A stretch of DNA of 64,000 bases, taken from assembly GCA_024516035.1 (NCBI GenBank), contig CM044962.1, positions 8,237,593 through 8,301,592 on the forward strand, given 5' to 3'. Origin of the DNA: Bactericera cockerelli. Lineage: Eukaryota > Arthropoda > Insecta > Hemiptera > Triozidae. Below are positions 1 to 8,885 of this stretch, in pieces; the first letter of the stretch is position 1, and each line of letters begins with the position of its first letter. Made by a program: the position numbers and the translations under genes. The notes below the pieces were generated by a model. It was not told the DNA's origin. It saw only the letters and a list, made by a program, of their open reading frames with translations, and ran no database searches.

Positions 1-186
1 AAATCTACGCTATAGCAAGCTCGGGACCACCCTACAGTGAATCCTATAGGGATTAAAAAAAACGTCTCTGCATACCAGACGTAGTCTTGGACTATGAGCT
101 GAGTTTTCTCTGTGGACTCTCGTTAGTTCGAGCACAATGAGTCTCTATGAATGATTCAATGGCGGAACTGTAGAGGATCGAATCCT
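1..186. repeat. Fragment of a dispersed TIR element
   Basis: Bases 10-55 match, with small changes, the stretch at about 34383-34428 and its inverted copy near 34950-34985, which form the inner part of a foldback-type element. The rest to about 186 is unrecognised AT-rich sequence. The right-arm counterpart would lie beyond the window end. Confidence 0.5.
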
Positions 187-975
187 CGTAGAATATTGAT
201 GTCTTATCAACCTGTGATGTGATTCATGAGATATACAGGGTGTATCAACAGTGAGAGTCTTTACTTCGTACTCCTTCAGTATTCAGATTACAAAACACAC
301 AAAAAGAATTGTAGTATCGTAATACATTCGTAGAATAGTGATATCTTATCGATCTGTGATGTGATTCATGAGATGTACAATTGTACAGGGTGTATCAACA
401 GTGAGAGTCTTTACTTCGTACTCCTCAAGTATTCAGATTACAAAACACACAAAAAGAATTGTAGTATCGCAATACACTCTTAAAATAGTGATATTTTATC
501 GATCTGTGATGTGATTCATGAGATGTACAGGGTGTATCAACAGTGAGAGTCTTTACTTTGTACTCCTCAAGTATTCAGATTACAAAACACACAAAAAGAA
601 TTGTAGTATCGCAATACACTCTTAGAATAGTGATATTTTATCGATCTGTGATGTGATTCATGAGATGTACAGGGTGTATCAACAGTGAGAGTCTTTACTT
701 TGTACTCCTCAAGTATTCAGATTACAAAACACACAAAAAGAATTGTAGTATCGCAATACACTCTTAGAATAGTGATATTTTATCGATCTGTGATGTGATT
801 CATTTGATGCACAGGGTGTATCAACAGTGAGAGTCTTTACTTCGTACTCCTCAAGTATTTAGATTACAAAACACACAAAAAGAATTGTACCTAGTATCGC
901 AATACACTCGTAGAATAGTGATGTCTTATCAACCTGTGATGTGATTCATGAGATGTGCAGGGTGTATCAAAATTG
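187..975 (+). repeat. Tandem satellite-like array, about 143-bp unit, 5-6 copies
   Basis: The block containing GTGATGTGATTCATGAGAT recurs near 213, 355, 505, 647, 790 and 935, a spacing of 142-147 bp. Each unit runs from a GTAGAATAGTGAT-like start through ACAGGGTGTATCAACAGTG to CACACAAAAAGAATTGTAGT. The inverted counterpart is at 63630-64000, running out of the window. Confidence 0.9.
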
Positions 976-1600
976 GAGTTGGACAGTTGGACACGATAAA
1001 AGCTCTAAAGATGCGAGTATAAACTAGCAAGGGGGGGAAAACTAAACTATTACTTATAAATCCGGTTTGAGACCTTCGAAAATACTAATAATTTTAGAAA
1101 ACAGGAACAATCAAAATTGTGCCATAAGAATAACTCTCATCCTGTCTGTTATTTTGTATTGCTGACGGTGTTAATGTTACCGTGCCGCTACGGAAGGTGT
1201 TCTGTTAAGTCGGAAGAATATTTAGGCTTTTTTTGTTCACCCTGTATATATTTTGCATTCGTGACGATACTGATGTTATTATGTATTTCGCTTAGGAAGG
1301 TCTTCTGTTGATATGGAAACAAAGACCTATGAAGAGGAAGCAAATTAAAGGTTTTTTTTTTGTCCTAACGTCTCTTTAATATCGAAGGTCATTCAAGACG
1401 GGGTTTTACCCCTCCTTTGTTGGGACCTCACAAACCAGCTACCCATTATACTCACATTAACCTTACCTAGTCTATGATGTGGACCAGATACAGCCAGCAT
1501 CACGTGGTTTGCAATCTGAGTGGCATTTCAGGAACGAATAAATGAGATTTTATTTTTTAAACTTCTAACATAAAAGAACTCTTTATTGTTATTATTAAAT
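976..1600. other. Duplicated non-coding sequence, no gene seen
   Basis: AT-rich sequence mirrored at about 63000-63630. Bases 1395-1520 resemble the central body shared by SINEs of this window (about 18 further SINE body or head pieces are listed below). No exon or RNA gene is recognisable. Confidence 0.5.
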
Positions 1601-1957
1601 GCTTTATTAGATACAAAGACATACATATGTATAGTACAAATAACTATCATAAAAAATATATAAGAAAAATATATACAAAAATGGAAACAATATCAATAGT
1701 AAAATGGCAAAAAATAACCCCACGATGCTTTTGTTTGGGCGTAGCGTCGCTTTCAACTTCATGGTCATATCACGATAGGGGTGTTACCCTCCATTCGCGG
1801 GAAATTCACAAACTTGCTACCCACATTAACCTCACCCAGCCTAGGTTGAGCCGGAATGTCAGCATCACGAAGTTTTCACCTTGCTGAATGTTGCTTAACT
1901 TCGCTGATCCTACGATAACCGGCGCATTCAACGCGACATCGACGCTGGCTATTGTAA
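1600..1957 (-). mobile_element. 5S rRNA-headed SINE (SINE3-like) with AATAAAG tail
   Basis: On the - strand the element starts near 1950 with GCCAGCGTCGATG and holds a 5S rRNA-like internal promoter (AGCGAAGTTAAGCAAC). The body follows (CCTAGGCTGGGTGAGGTTAA), then a LINE-like 3' tail ending ATCTAATAAAGCATT near 1600. The same element sits at about 62635-63005 in the right arm. 5S-derived heads are known for SINE3-type elements; the assignment here is by eye. Confidence 0.75.
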
Positions 1958-1997
1958 ATATGACTTTATACGAAATAAAATCTCTAAAATTTAGTCT

Positions 1998-2212
1998 GAC
2001 CCGGTAGCTCAGTGGTAAAGGCGGCATTCTGTGAATCCATAGATTCCAGAGGTCGCGGGTTCGAAACCCAGCCGGGACATGACAAGTTATCTTCCCATTT
2101 GGGATTTTTACCACATAATAAGTCTTGAGCTTACTGCTGTAAGTCTGGCAATCAAAAGTCCTAATCGGGCAGTATAAATAAGGCGATAATATTATTATTA
2201 TTATAATCCCAT
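1998..2212 (+). mobile_element. tRNA-derived SINE, family B
   Basis: The tRNA-like head has an A box (GGTAGCTCAGTGGT) and B box (GGGTTCGAAACCC). It is followed by TTGGGATTTTTACCACATAATA and ends in GGGCAGTATAAATAAGGCGATA plus a TTA-repeat tail. Too diverged and too embedded in a repeat body to be a functional tRNA gene. Other copies lie near 5322, 29932, 43219 (-), 58744 (-), 62110 (-, tail) and 62393 (-). Confidence 0.85.
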
Positions 2213-2232
2213 TGACTTTTCTCTGCCCACAG

Positions 2233-2347
2233 CTTCATCGCATAGAGTACGTGCACACTAGACATTTAATATATAGAGACGTCAAGCCAGAAAACTTTCT
2301 CATAGGACGAACTTCGAACAAAAAAGACAAAACCATTCATATAATAG
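2233..2347 (+). CDS. gish: gish left copy, exon with catalytic loop
   Basis: The acceptor ends CTGCCCACAG and the donor is GTAAGT. It reads from [10 protein letters not shown] through the HRD-equivalent YRDVKPEN (catalytic Asp and Asn) to HII, ending with the first base of the DFG Asp codon. 115 bp, identical in layout to 62246-62360. Confidence 0.88.
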
Positions 2348-5132
2348 GTAAGTCAAACGTATAGTAAATTCTTCAGATCGCTTGAAATACGTAGAGTTTT
2401 ACACAACTCTTGGTAAAACCATAGCGTGTGGAATTAACAAGTGTGGAAACCACCCCCCGCCGGCCTACATCGTGGCGTCCTCAGCGCTAGTATCGCAAAG
2501 GAGTCTCCTCGTCCCTCGCCCGTATCAAATGTAAACATAAACATATTCTACTCCTTTGCGATGGTGTCGCGCTATGTGGCGTTGCCATGCAACTGGGGTT
2601 CGTTTCCTCACTTCTTAATTCTACACGCTATGGTAAAACTATAGGTCAACTGAGAAAAATATAGTTGTTCACAACTTTTGGTTTAAAAACAAATGTAAAT
2701 ATATTTCAAGATTAACTTGGTTTTTTTTACTATGAACAGTTTACATTAAACCATGTGTTGTATGAAATGAGCGTACGATTAGCTCAGTGGTAAGGTGCTC
2801 GCTTAGCATGCAGAAGGTCTCGGGTTCGATCCCAGAGACCAAAAAAAATATTCAAAATTTTGTTGCTGTTTCATGGCTGCGAAATGAAAAAGGCCTTGTG
2901 TCCTTGTGTGTTCGTGAGAGAGAGTGAAAGAGATAAGCATAAATACCTACATATCTTACGGTGATGAGAAGATTGTATGGACGCCCAGATCCAGTGTTCT
3001 ATCCACGTTTCCATGTCATGTGATAAATAAATTAACATTATATCCTCTACTCCCCCAGACTTTGGACTAGCCAAGGAGTATATCGACGTAGATACCAACA
3101 AGCATATTCCGTACCGGGAACACAAGAGTCTGACGGGAACCGCGAGGTATATGAGCATCAACACTCATCTGGGCAAAGGTAAGTAGCATCAACACTCATC
3201 TGGGCAAAGGTAAGCAGCATCACCACTCATCTGGGCAAATGTTAGTAGCATAAACATTCATCTGGGCAAATGTTAGTAGCATCAACACTCACCTAGGCAA
3301 GGGTAAGTAGCATCAACACTCATCTGGGCAAAGGTAAAAGTGGTTACCATCGACATTTCCGAGAATTAATGCTAATTCATCATATATTATCTCCAACCAA
3401 CTATCATATTCCAATATCAATCTCACGATTGTCCTCTTCACGAGGCTAGGGTTGTCCCCGGCATCCAAAGTACAGAGACGAAAAAAAATCCGACCCCGCC
3501 GAGATTGAGAAAAATACATCTAGGGTAATCACTTTATTAAGAGAGTTACTTACGGTTCCGGTCATAAGGTTCCGGGGTCATAAATGTGAGGTGTAAGAGG
3601 AAGGGTTTTAGTGGGTTCGGATATCCTCGTGCCATGACATCAATCCCACACTCCCAAAAGAAATAGTAGCTTTGGGGGTTCTTATCGAAGATTTCCAACC
3701 TCTTAGAGAGAAAAAAAAAGAGAGTCACTTTTGTAGAAATTTCCCTCGTCACAAGATGTAGATGAATTCATAATTCATTGACTTTCTTAGTTGGAACTGG
3801 AAAACTATGTCCCTGAGAAAAAATATCTGTCAAAATTAATCAAAATTAATCAAGGGTTGGGTGGAAGAGATTGCCACAGGCAATAACCCCGCCCTTTAGG
3901 TAGGACATTCGTGTTATTTTCGTTTTTACTTATTTCTTTTGTCATTTGTTTGTTTTTTCTTAATTTTATACTGTTAAAATTGTACTTTGTCCTCCTAATA
4001 AAGCATACAATAATAATAATAATAAGATATTATCTGACGATTAACAGTTTGTGTGTATCAAGTTGTCCGTTAAGTTCTTGCTGAAAAGACTCCATTCATG
4101 ACTGAGAAACCGTGGGTAAGACAATTATTATTATTATAAAGCCTGGTTGCAGGGTTTCGTCTGAAACACCATACAATTAACACTGCGACCTAGTAGGATC
4201 TATTGTGACCAGGGAGAAAATCTCTCATCCTATTGCCCAGTTCTGTGCCTATGACGGCCCAACTGGGCTTAGTTGAGAGTGGTTGTCCAATGCTTAACAC
4301 CCTAAGTCCAGAAACCTGTTCCCTTCATGAGAAGTGTCAGTCTCTGGACGAGGTGTTCTTGGTTATGGAGATCTTCGAGATTACTTGATTCGAAAATCCT
4401 AAATCACCTGTTGTCCAGCGCCTCACATTCGAAGAGAATGTGTGTTGCTGTTTCTTCTTCCAGACCACATAGCCTACAATCGATTGGTTCTCCTCTAGAG
4501 AGTCGTAATCTGTGTAAGTGTTTCCTAAGTGGTCCGTGGCCAGTGAGTAGGCTCACTATTAATCTTAGTTTATTTCTGTTGAGTGACAGAGATTCCTGAG
4601 TGAGTTTCTTGGAGTATCCTGCTAGCGTTAACTTAGAGTGTCGCATGCCACTGGAGTTTCTCCAAACTTTATTGGCTTCATCCATGACCCATTTCCTGGC
4701 ACTAAAACGGACCAGGCATTTGGGTATGGCCAGCACCGGTTCAGGGCCAGTGAAGCTTTTTTCTGCAGCCTCTCTTGCTAGGAGATCTGCAGCCTCGTTG
4801 CCTTGAGACCACTATGCCCTGGAATCCATTCCAAGTTTACCTTGTTATGGGTGGCTAGTTCATTAGTGGGTAAGACAAGCTTCATTAGAATTGCGATTTA
4901 GACATTTTCTTGTCGATATTTTTTTACAATAATAATAATTGACGCTTTTTCCCGTCCACAGAGCAGAGTCGAAGGGACGACCTTGAGGCCCTGGGGCACA
5001 TGTTCATGTACTTCCTGCGCGGGTCACTGCCCTGGCAGGGGCTCAAGGCAGACACCCTCAAGGAGAGGTACCAGAAGATTGGCGACACCAAGCGAGCCAC
5101 GCCCATCGAGGTGCTGTGCGAGGGACACCCAG
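2233..5132 (+). CDS. gish: Casein kinase I gamma (gilgamesh-like), partial second copy: three kinase-domain exons
   Basis: Spliced segments 2233-2347, 3059-3178 and 4962-5132 join in phase. They encode about 135 residues of a CK1-gamma catalytic domain: the catalytic loop [12 protein letters not shown], the DFG motif split by intron 1, the CK1-type activation-segment motif SINTHLGK, and the [10 protein letters not shown] helix. CK1 gamma is a Ser/Thr kinase, membrane-anchored by C-terminal lipidation in known members. Each exon has a canonical acceptor and a GT donor. The copy stops at the N gap at 6903, just where the next exon (present at 56261-56409 in the right copy) should start. No N-lobe exon lies upstream in the window. 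The exons appear intact and nearly identical to the right-arm exons, so this is probably an allele or recent duplicate, not an old pseudogene. Confidence 0.88.
2420..2632. mobile_element. Short TIR element (MITE) with 7-bp target duplication
   Basis: The ends are CATAGCGTGTGGAATTAA and the reverse complement of TTAATTCTACACGCTATG. GTAAAAC flanks both sides (2413-2419 and 2633-2639). The right arm has the uninterrupted site near 62095-62112, so the insertion is private to this arm. A second copy at 55738-55981 is flanked by ATACAAC. Confidence 0.85.
2771..2880 (+). mobile_element. tRNA-derived SINE, family A (head and short tail)
   Basis: The A box is TTAGCTCAGTGGTAAGG and the B box GGGTTCGATCCC. 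The anticodon-loop-like TTAGCAT resembles tRNA-Ala(AGC), but the acceptor stem does not pair convincingly. The tail TTTCATGGCTGCGAAATGAAA is the 3' end of the fuller family A copies at 17303, 49570, 51935 and 61573. The reverse-arm counterpart head is at 61880-61966. Confidence 0.75.
3059..3178 (+). CDS. gish: gish left copy, exon with DFG motif and activation segment
   Basis: The acceptor CCCCCAG is followed by [16 protein letters not shown], then [18 protein letters not shown] and INTHLGK. The donor is GTAAGT. The last 25 bases of the exon plus the donor form the first unit of a 31-bp tandem array that continues into the intron. Confidence 0.88.
3154..3339 (+). repeat. 31-bp tandem array of exon end plus 5' splice donor, 6 copies
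   Basis: AGCATCAACACTCATCTGGG begins at 3154 inside the exon and recurs in six units starting at 3154, 3185, 3216, 3247, 3278 and 3309, exactly 31 bp apart. Each unit ends CAAAG (or a variant) plus GTAAGT, GTAAGC or GTTAGT. A donor chosen downstream of the first leads straight into an in-frame TAG (GGT AAG TAG). The right arm has nine units. Confidence 0.95.
3340..3849. other. gish intron sequence, no gene seen
   Basis: Duplicated at about 60550-61090 on the opposite strand. The short open frames at 3313-3519 and 3546-3752 have no recognisable domain and sit inside the intron. Confidence 0.5.
3850..4026 (+). mobile_element. LINE 3'-end fragment with TAA-repeat tail
   Basis: Starts GGGTTGGGTGGAAGAGATTG and runs through GGCAATAACCCCGCCCTTTA to CTAATAAAGCATAC, then (AAT)n. 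The same block recurs at 19385 (-), 42881 (-), 43606, 44419, 48540 (-), 51372 and 60372 (-). The length is typical of a strongly 5'-truncated non-LTR element tail. Confidence 0.75.
4125..4865 (-). mobile_element. 5'-truncated non-LTR retrotransposon with RNase H and Cys-rich C-terminus
   Basis: On the - strand: an RNase H-type end ([10 protein letters not shown]), then a frame ending in the motif [18 protein letters not shown], a stop, a 3'UTR and an (AAT)n tail. GTGGGTAAGACAA flanks both ends (4112-4124, 4866-4878), a 13-bp target duplication. A one-base deletion after GLK breaks the frame in both arms, so this copy was dead before the arms diverged. An I/R1/Jockey-type LINE is likely. Confidence 0.85.
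4962..5132 (+). CDS. gish: gish left copy, exon with C-lobe helices
   Basis: The acceptor is TCCACAG and the donor GTAATT. It encodes [34 protein letters not shown] and [11 protein letters not shown], ending in phase 1. The next exon, expected to start AG GAG CTG, is missing here because of the gap. Confidence 0.88.
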
Positions 5133-5321
5133 GTAATTATTGGTCGTTTATTTCTGTCCCGGTAGCTACCTTGGAAACCTAGTGCGCTACTTCCACTCAG
5201 CCATGGTGAGCACTTAGATTCTTTTAGGCCCTGGTTAAGATGCTGGTGTCTACCTGCCCAGAGCAGGCGTGGACCTCCCACCAGCCTCAGGGCTCCATGC
5301 TGAGCTGTGATTGGTAGAGTC
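5133..5321. other. Intron segment not shared between the arms
   Basis: After the donor and about 30 shared bases, this arm has a unique GC-richer stretch. The right arm has instead a family B SINE head fused to a 5S-like SINE head (about 59045-59245). No gene is visible. Confidence 0.55.
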
Positions 5322-5530
5322 TGTCCCGATAGCTCAGTGGTAAAAGCAGCACTCTGTGAATCCAAACAATCCAGAGGTCATGGTTTCGAAACCCGGCCGG
5401 CACATGACATGTTATCCTCCCATTTGGGATTTTACCACATAATAATATGTCTTGGACTTACTGCTGGAATAATGGGACTTGATAGTCCTAATCGGGCAGT
5501 ATAGACAAGGCGATATTATTATTATTTATT
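5322..5530 (+). mobile_element. tRNA-derived SINE, family B
   Basis: The head has GATAGCTCAGTGGTAAAAGC and the B box GGTTTCGAAACCC; the body has CCCATTTGGGATTTTACCAC and the tail GGCAGTATAGACAAGGCGAT with TTATTATT. The right-arm counterpart is 58744-59066. Confidence 0.8.
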
Positions 5531-5996
5531 TGGGTTTAACGTCGCTTTCAAGTGCATCGTCAAATCACGACGGGGGTGTTTCACCCTCCATTTGCTGGAA
5601 ACTTACAAACCAGTTAACCTCACCCAGTCTGAGGGGGGCCGGGAATAGCCAGCCTCACGAGGGATCGAATTTGAATCAGTATATAATCAGTATAAACAGT
5701 AAAGTGAGAAGTTGTATTATATGTACAATGTACATGAATATCAGAGCATACCTTGACAGCTGTTTCGAGCTTGTTTGCTCTCATCAGCAGGTATTAATAC
5801 TGAATATCTATGCCATCAACTAACCTCTTCTTTTTAATCAGTTTAAACAGAAAAGTGAGAAGTTGTATTAGATGTACATGAATATCAGAACATACCTGGA
5901 ATGGTCAACCATCCAAGTTCTCGTCTCGCTGCACGTTGCTGCACTTCAGTGACACAGCAAGTAGTGGTGTATTGAACGTGCCATTGACGCTGGTTT
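5531..5996 (-). mobile_element. 5S-headed SINE split by another repeat
   Basis: The body (about 5531-5668, containing CTCACCCAGTCTGAGG) and the 5S-like head (about 5905-5996, GTGCCATTGACGCTGG) belong together by comparison with the intact copy at 27478-27742. They are separated by about 240 bp containing two copies of TCAGT(A/T)TAAACAG plus AGCTTGTTTGCTCTCATCAG, a motif also seen near 18180. The mariner copy of the right arm is inserted in this middle piece. Confidence 0.65.
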
Positions 5997-6067
5997 AATT
6001 GTTTGTTTATTTGATGACCAACTAAGATGAAACTTTATTTACAGAGGTATACAGAGGGTGCTTGAAT

Positions 6068-6875
6068 CTGTGCCACTAAAGTTATGACATATTTGTTATA
6101 TGCAGACGATTTTAAGTTATTTGAAAATATCAAAAACACTGATGACTGTACAATGTTGCAAAAAGATCTTGATTCTGTGGTAAACTGGCTAAATACACAA
6201 AAATCAACTCTCCATAACGAAAAATGTGAAACAATGACATATACCAGAAGTGCCAATATAATAAACCACCAGTATAAAATCCAAGAGTATAACCTAAAGA
6301 GAGTAACACAAAAAAAAAAAGATCTTGGAGTAACATTTCAAAGTAACTTAAAATTTGATCTTCACATAAGCACCATCACAAAAGATGCTTTAAGAATGCT
6401 GGGGTTACTACAAAGACAGTGTAAATATTTTAAAGAGACAAACAGTATTATACTACTCTACAGTTCTATAGTAAGAAGTAAATTGGAATATGCCTCAGCT
6501 CTCTGGAATCCCCAAAGTATTAAAAACATAAAACTCATAGAAAACGTACAATCCAAATTTGTAAGGTACCTATTTAGAAAATTGCATGGGTTCTACCCAA
6601 CCTTCGTTAACAATATCTCTGCTTCACTCATTTGCGAGCAGCTCCAACTTCATTCCTTAAAAAACCGACGAGATATATAAATGCCCTATTACTTGTATAA
6701 GACCTGTGTAATGGGTTAGTGCACTGTCCAAAAGCTCGAGAAGGCATAGCCTATAATGTCCCACAAATACATCCAAGATCAACAAGCAGAGAAAAAAATA
6801 TTTTCCACCTAAATCCTTCAGATAAAACTGTTTACTCTCCCTCAACGGTCCCACGCATTCTTAGCCTATTCAATT
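6068..6875 (+). mobile_element. Non-LTR retrotransposon fragment, reverse transcriptase C-terminal half
   Basis: An open frame at 6084-6680 encodes the RT active-site motif LLYADDFKLF, then thumb-region sequence (KDLGVTFQSNLKFDLHI, SKLEYASALWNPQ). A frameshifted continuation runs to PSTVPRILSLFN near 6870. 5'-truncated, and ends only about 28 bp before the contig end. In the right-arm copy the motif reads YAND and one A is missing from an A-run, so that copy is also frameshifted. Jockey/CR1-type by motif; dead. Confidence 0.85.
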
Positions 6876-6902
6876 GATTCTATTCCATTTTCCACTCCCC
6901 AG

Positions 6903-7002
6903 NNNNNNNNNNNNNNNNNNNNNNNNNNNNNNNNNNNNNNNNNNNNNNNNNNNNNNNNNNNNNNNNNNNNNNNNNNNNNNNNNNNNNNNNNNNNNNNNNN
7001 NN
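6903..7002. other. Assembly gap, 100 N
   Basis: Exactly 100 unknown bases, the usual placeholder for a gap of unknown size. It separates the left-arm contig from the contig that carries Mnt and the main gish copy. Confidence 0.99.
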
Positions 7003-7177
7003 TTTGAACAACCATTTCGACCTTACCTGAGTACGAGAGGAAGGAAGGAATGTATTTAATTTCATTTTACAGTTTTTTTCATTTAAATCCCCTTGAAGTA
7101 CATTTTTTGTTGTACTTTTAGAGAGACTCATACTTCCGAGAATTTCTACCGGAAGTATTGTGTTTGTTTTTGTAAAA

Positions 7178-7808
7178 TCTATATCTATAAAAGAAAGCTG
7201 TCTGTATGTATGTATGTATGTATGTGTGTGTGTGTGTATGTATGTTCTTTATACAAATCCACACCATTTGACCGAGAAACCTGAAATTTTGAACATAGGT
7301 CCGGTTGGATCAGGGAATTCTTCTAGGCTAGGTTATATCTCCCTGAGGTTAAGTTACAATGAGTAAGGATAAAAATGGATGGGTGACGCAAAAAAAATTC
7401 ACGTTTTTTGACATAAATCACATTTTTTTCTCGAAATTTGTCGCGACGACCTATCAACTCAAAGCGAGAAAGTTTTAGGCAAGGGTTTGAGCTTTCAATT
7501 GACATATCGATCGCGAATTTCTGATGAGCCGTTCTTGAGCTACGCCAGGTAAGGTAAAAAAAATGGATGGGTAACATTTAAAACATTCACGTTTTTTGAC
7601 CTAAATGACATTTTTTTCTCGAAATTTAAAGTGACGACCTATCAACTCAGAGCGATAAAGTTTTAGGCGAGAGTTTAGGCTTTCATTTGACATATTGATC
7701 GCGAAATTCTGATGAGCCATTCTTGAGCTACGCCGGGGAAGACCAGAAAATAGATGGGCGACAAAAAATATTCAGGTTTTTTTTCAAACCTAAATGACAC
7801 TTTGTTGT

Positions 7809-7845
<37 letters not shown>

Positions 7846-8143
7846 TGTGGTGTGTGTTGTGTGTGTGTGTGTGTGTGTGGTGTGTGTGTGGGTGTGTGTG
7901 GTGTGTGGGTGTGTGTGGTGTGTGTGGTGTGGATGTGTGTGGTGTGTGCGTGTGTGTGGGTGTGTGCGTGTGTGGGTGTGTGTGGATGTGTGTGTGTGTG
8001 TCTGTGTGTGTGTGTGTGTGTGGGTGGGTGGGTGTGGGTGGGTGTTTGTATGGGTAGGTGTTTGTGTGGGTGGGTGGGTGTGTGTGTGTGTGTGCGTTGT
8101 GTGTGTTTGATGGGCTGGCGAAGCGGCGGGTGTAACCCGCTAG
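7178..8143 (+). mobile_element. Non-autonomous Helitron
   Basis: Starts TCTATATCTATAAAAG after an A (7177). Ends with the hairpin GCGGGTGTAACCCGC followed by CTAG, then T (8144). TC start, hairpin, CTAG end and A/T insertion site are Helitron hallmarks. Inside are two 190-bp direct repeats (7369-7558 and 7559-7750, each with CACGTTTTTTGAC and GACGACCTATCAACTCA) plus a partial third, and a large GT microsatellite. No Rep/helicase frame. Confidence 0.85.
7808..8103 (+). repeat. (GT)n microsatellite, about 300 bp
   Basis: Nearly pure GT with GG interruptions, inside the Helitron. Long frames here on both strands are low-complexity artefacts. Confidence 0.97.
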
Positions 8144-8728
8144 TAGAATATAATTCTGCTTCGATAGATTTTCAAAAAAAATCATATACATATTTAGACA
8201 TGGTAGAGCCTCCTGAACAACTTGGGTTTTTTGTCTGATATTTTGATTCCTTCTAACTTCTAACTCGTAAATCTTAGAAATTACTGAATGGATTTCATCG
8301 AAATTTTGTACAAATAGATGACGTGTTGCAGGTGGTCTCAGTTTAAATTAATCATATAAACAGGGTGGAAATATACACATTGACCTCTAAAGAATTATTA
8401 GCTCCATTTTCCCTGTATGAGGGAGCTTTTGTTCTTTACACAAATATAAATGTATATTTGAATGCTTATATCTCGTGATCAGTACATGCGATTGATAAAA
8501 TAAATTTGAATTTGTAATGTTGGATATGAAATTTGACCAATTTCTGAATAATTATGTTTAAATTTGTAAAGAAAACATAAAAAATAAAAATAAAGTAAAT
8601 AAAAGGATATGAAATGATGTACAAGAAAATGGTACTATTTTGAAAGATTCTAATCTAATCCAACTGTAAAATGGTTCTATTTTGAAGGATTCTAATCCAA
8701 TTTTCCTATGTCCCGCTCTTCTTCTCAG
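8144..8728. other. Mnt intron sequence, no gene seen
   Basis: AT-rich. Contains a dispersed repeat flanking the Helitron (compare 7129-7177 with 14806-14870) and ends in the acceptor CTCTTCTTCTCAG of the bHLH exon. Confidence 0.5.
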
Positions 8729-8885
8729 TTCCGGCATCCGAGAGGTGCACAACAAACTGGAGAAGAATCGGCGCGCGCACCTCAAGGAATGTTTCGAGAT
8801 TTTGAAGCGTACCGTGCCGCCGGCGCAAGATGAGAAGAAGTCTTCGAACCTGAGCATCCTCGGCAGCGCCATCCGGTATATTCAG
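8729..8885 (+). CDS. Mnt: Mnt exon, bHLH domain
   Basis: The acceptor is TTCTTCTCAG. The exon enters with one base of a split codon and encodes SGIREVHNKLEKNRRAHLKE, helix 1, loop (PPAQDEKKSSN) and helix 2 up to YIQ. The donor is GTGAGT; the downstream intron repeats ATTCAG(G/T)TGAGT once, 23 bp on. Confidence 0.95.

Larger units (their letters stand above)
311..6902 (+). repeat. Left arm of a large inverted repeat (second copy of the gish 5'-side region)
   Basis: Base 311 pairs with the reverse complement of base 64000 and base 6902 with base 56410. Exons, introns, SINEs and LINE remnants are shared in the same order. The arms differ by substitutions, by copy number of a 31-bp array (6 here, 9 on the right) and by private insertions: a 213-bp TIR element here; a mariner copy and SINE sequences on the right. 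Bases 5133-5325 are not collinear with the right arm. The arm ends at an N gap, so it is probably a separate contig. It may be an allelic haplotig placed in the wrong orientation, or a true inverted duplication. Confidence 0.9.

Noticed and set aside
1860..1957. 5S rRNA gene
   Set aside because: Only the internal promoter region resembles 5S; it is attached to a SINE body and tail.
7754..8238. Cys/Val-rich and His/Thr-rich frames
   Set aside because: Translations of the (GT)n tract within a Helitron.
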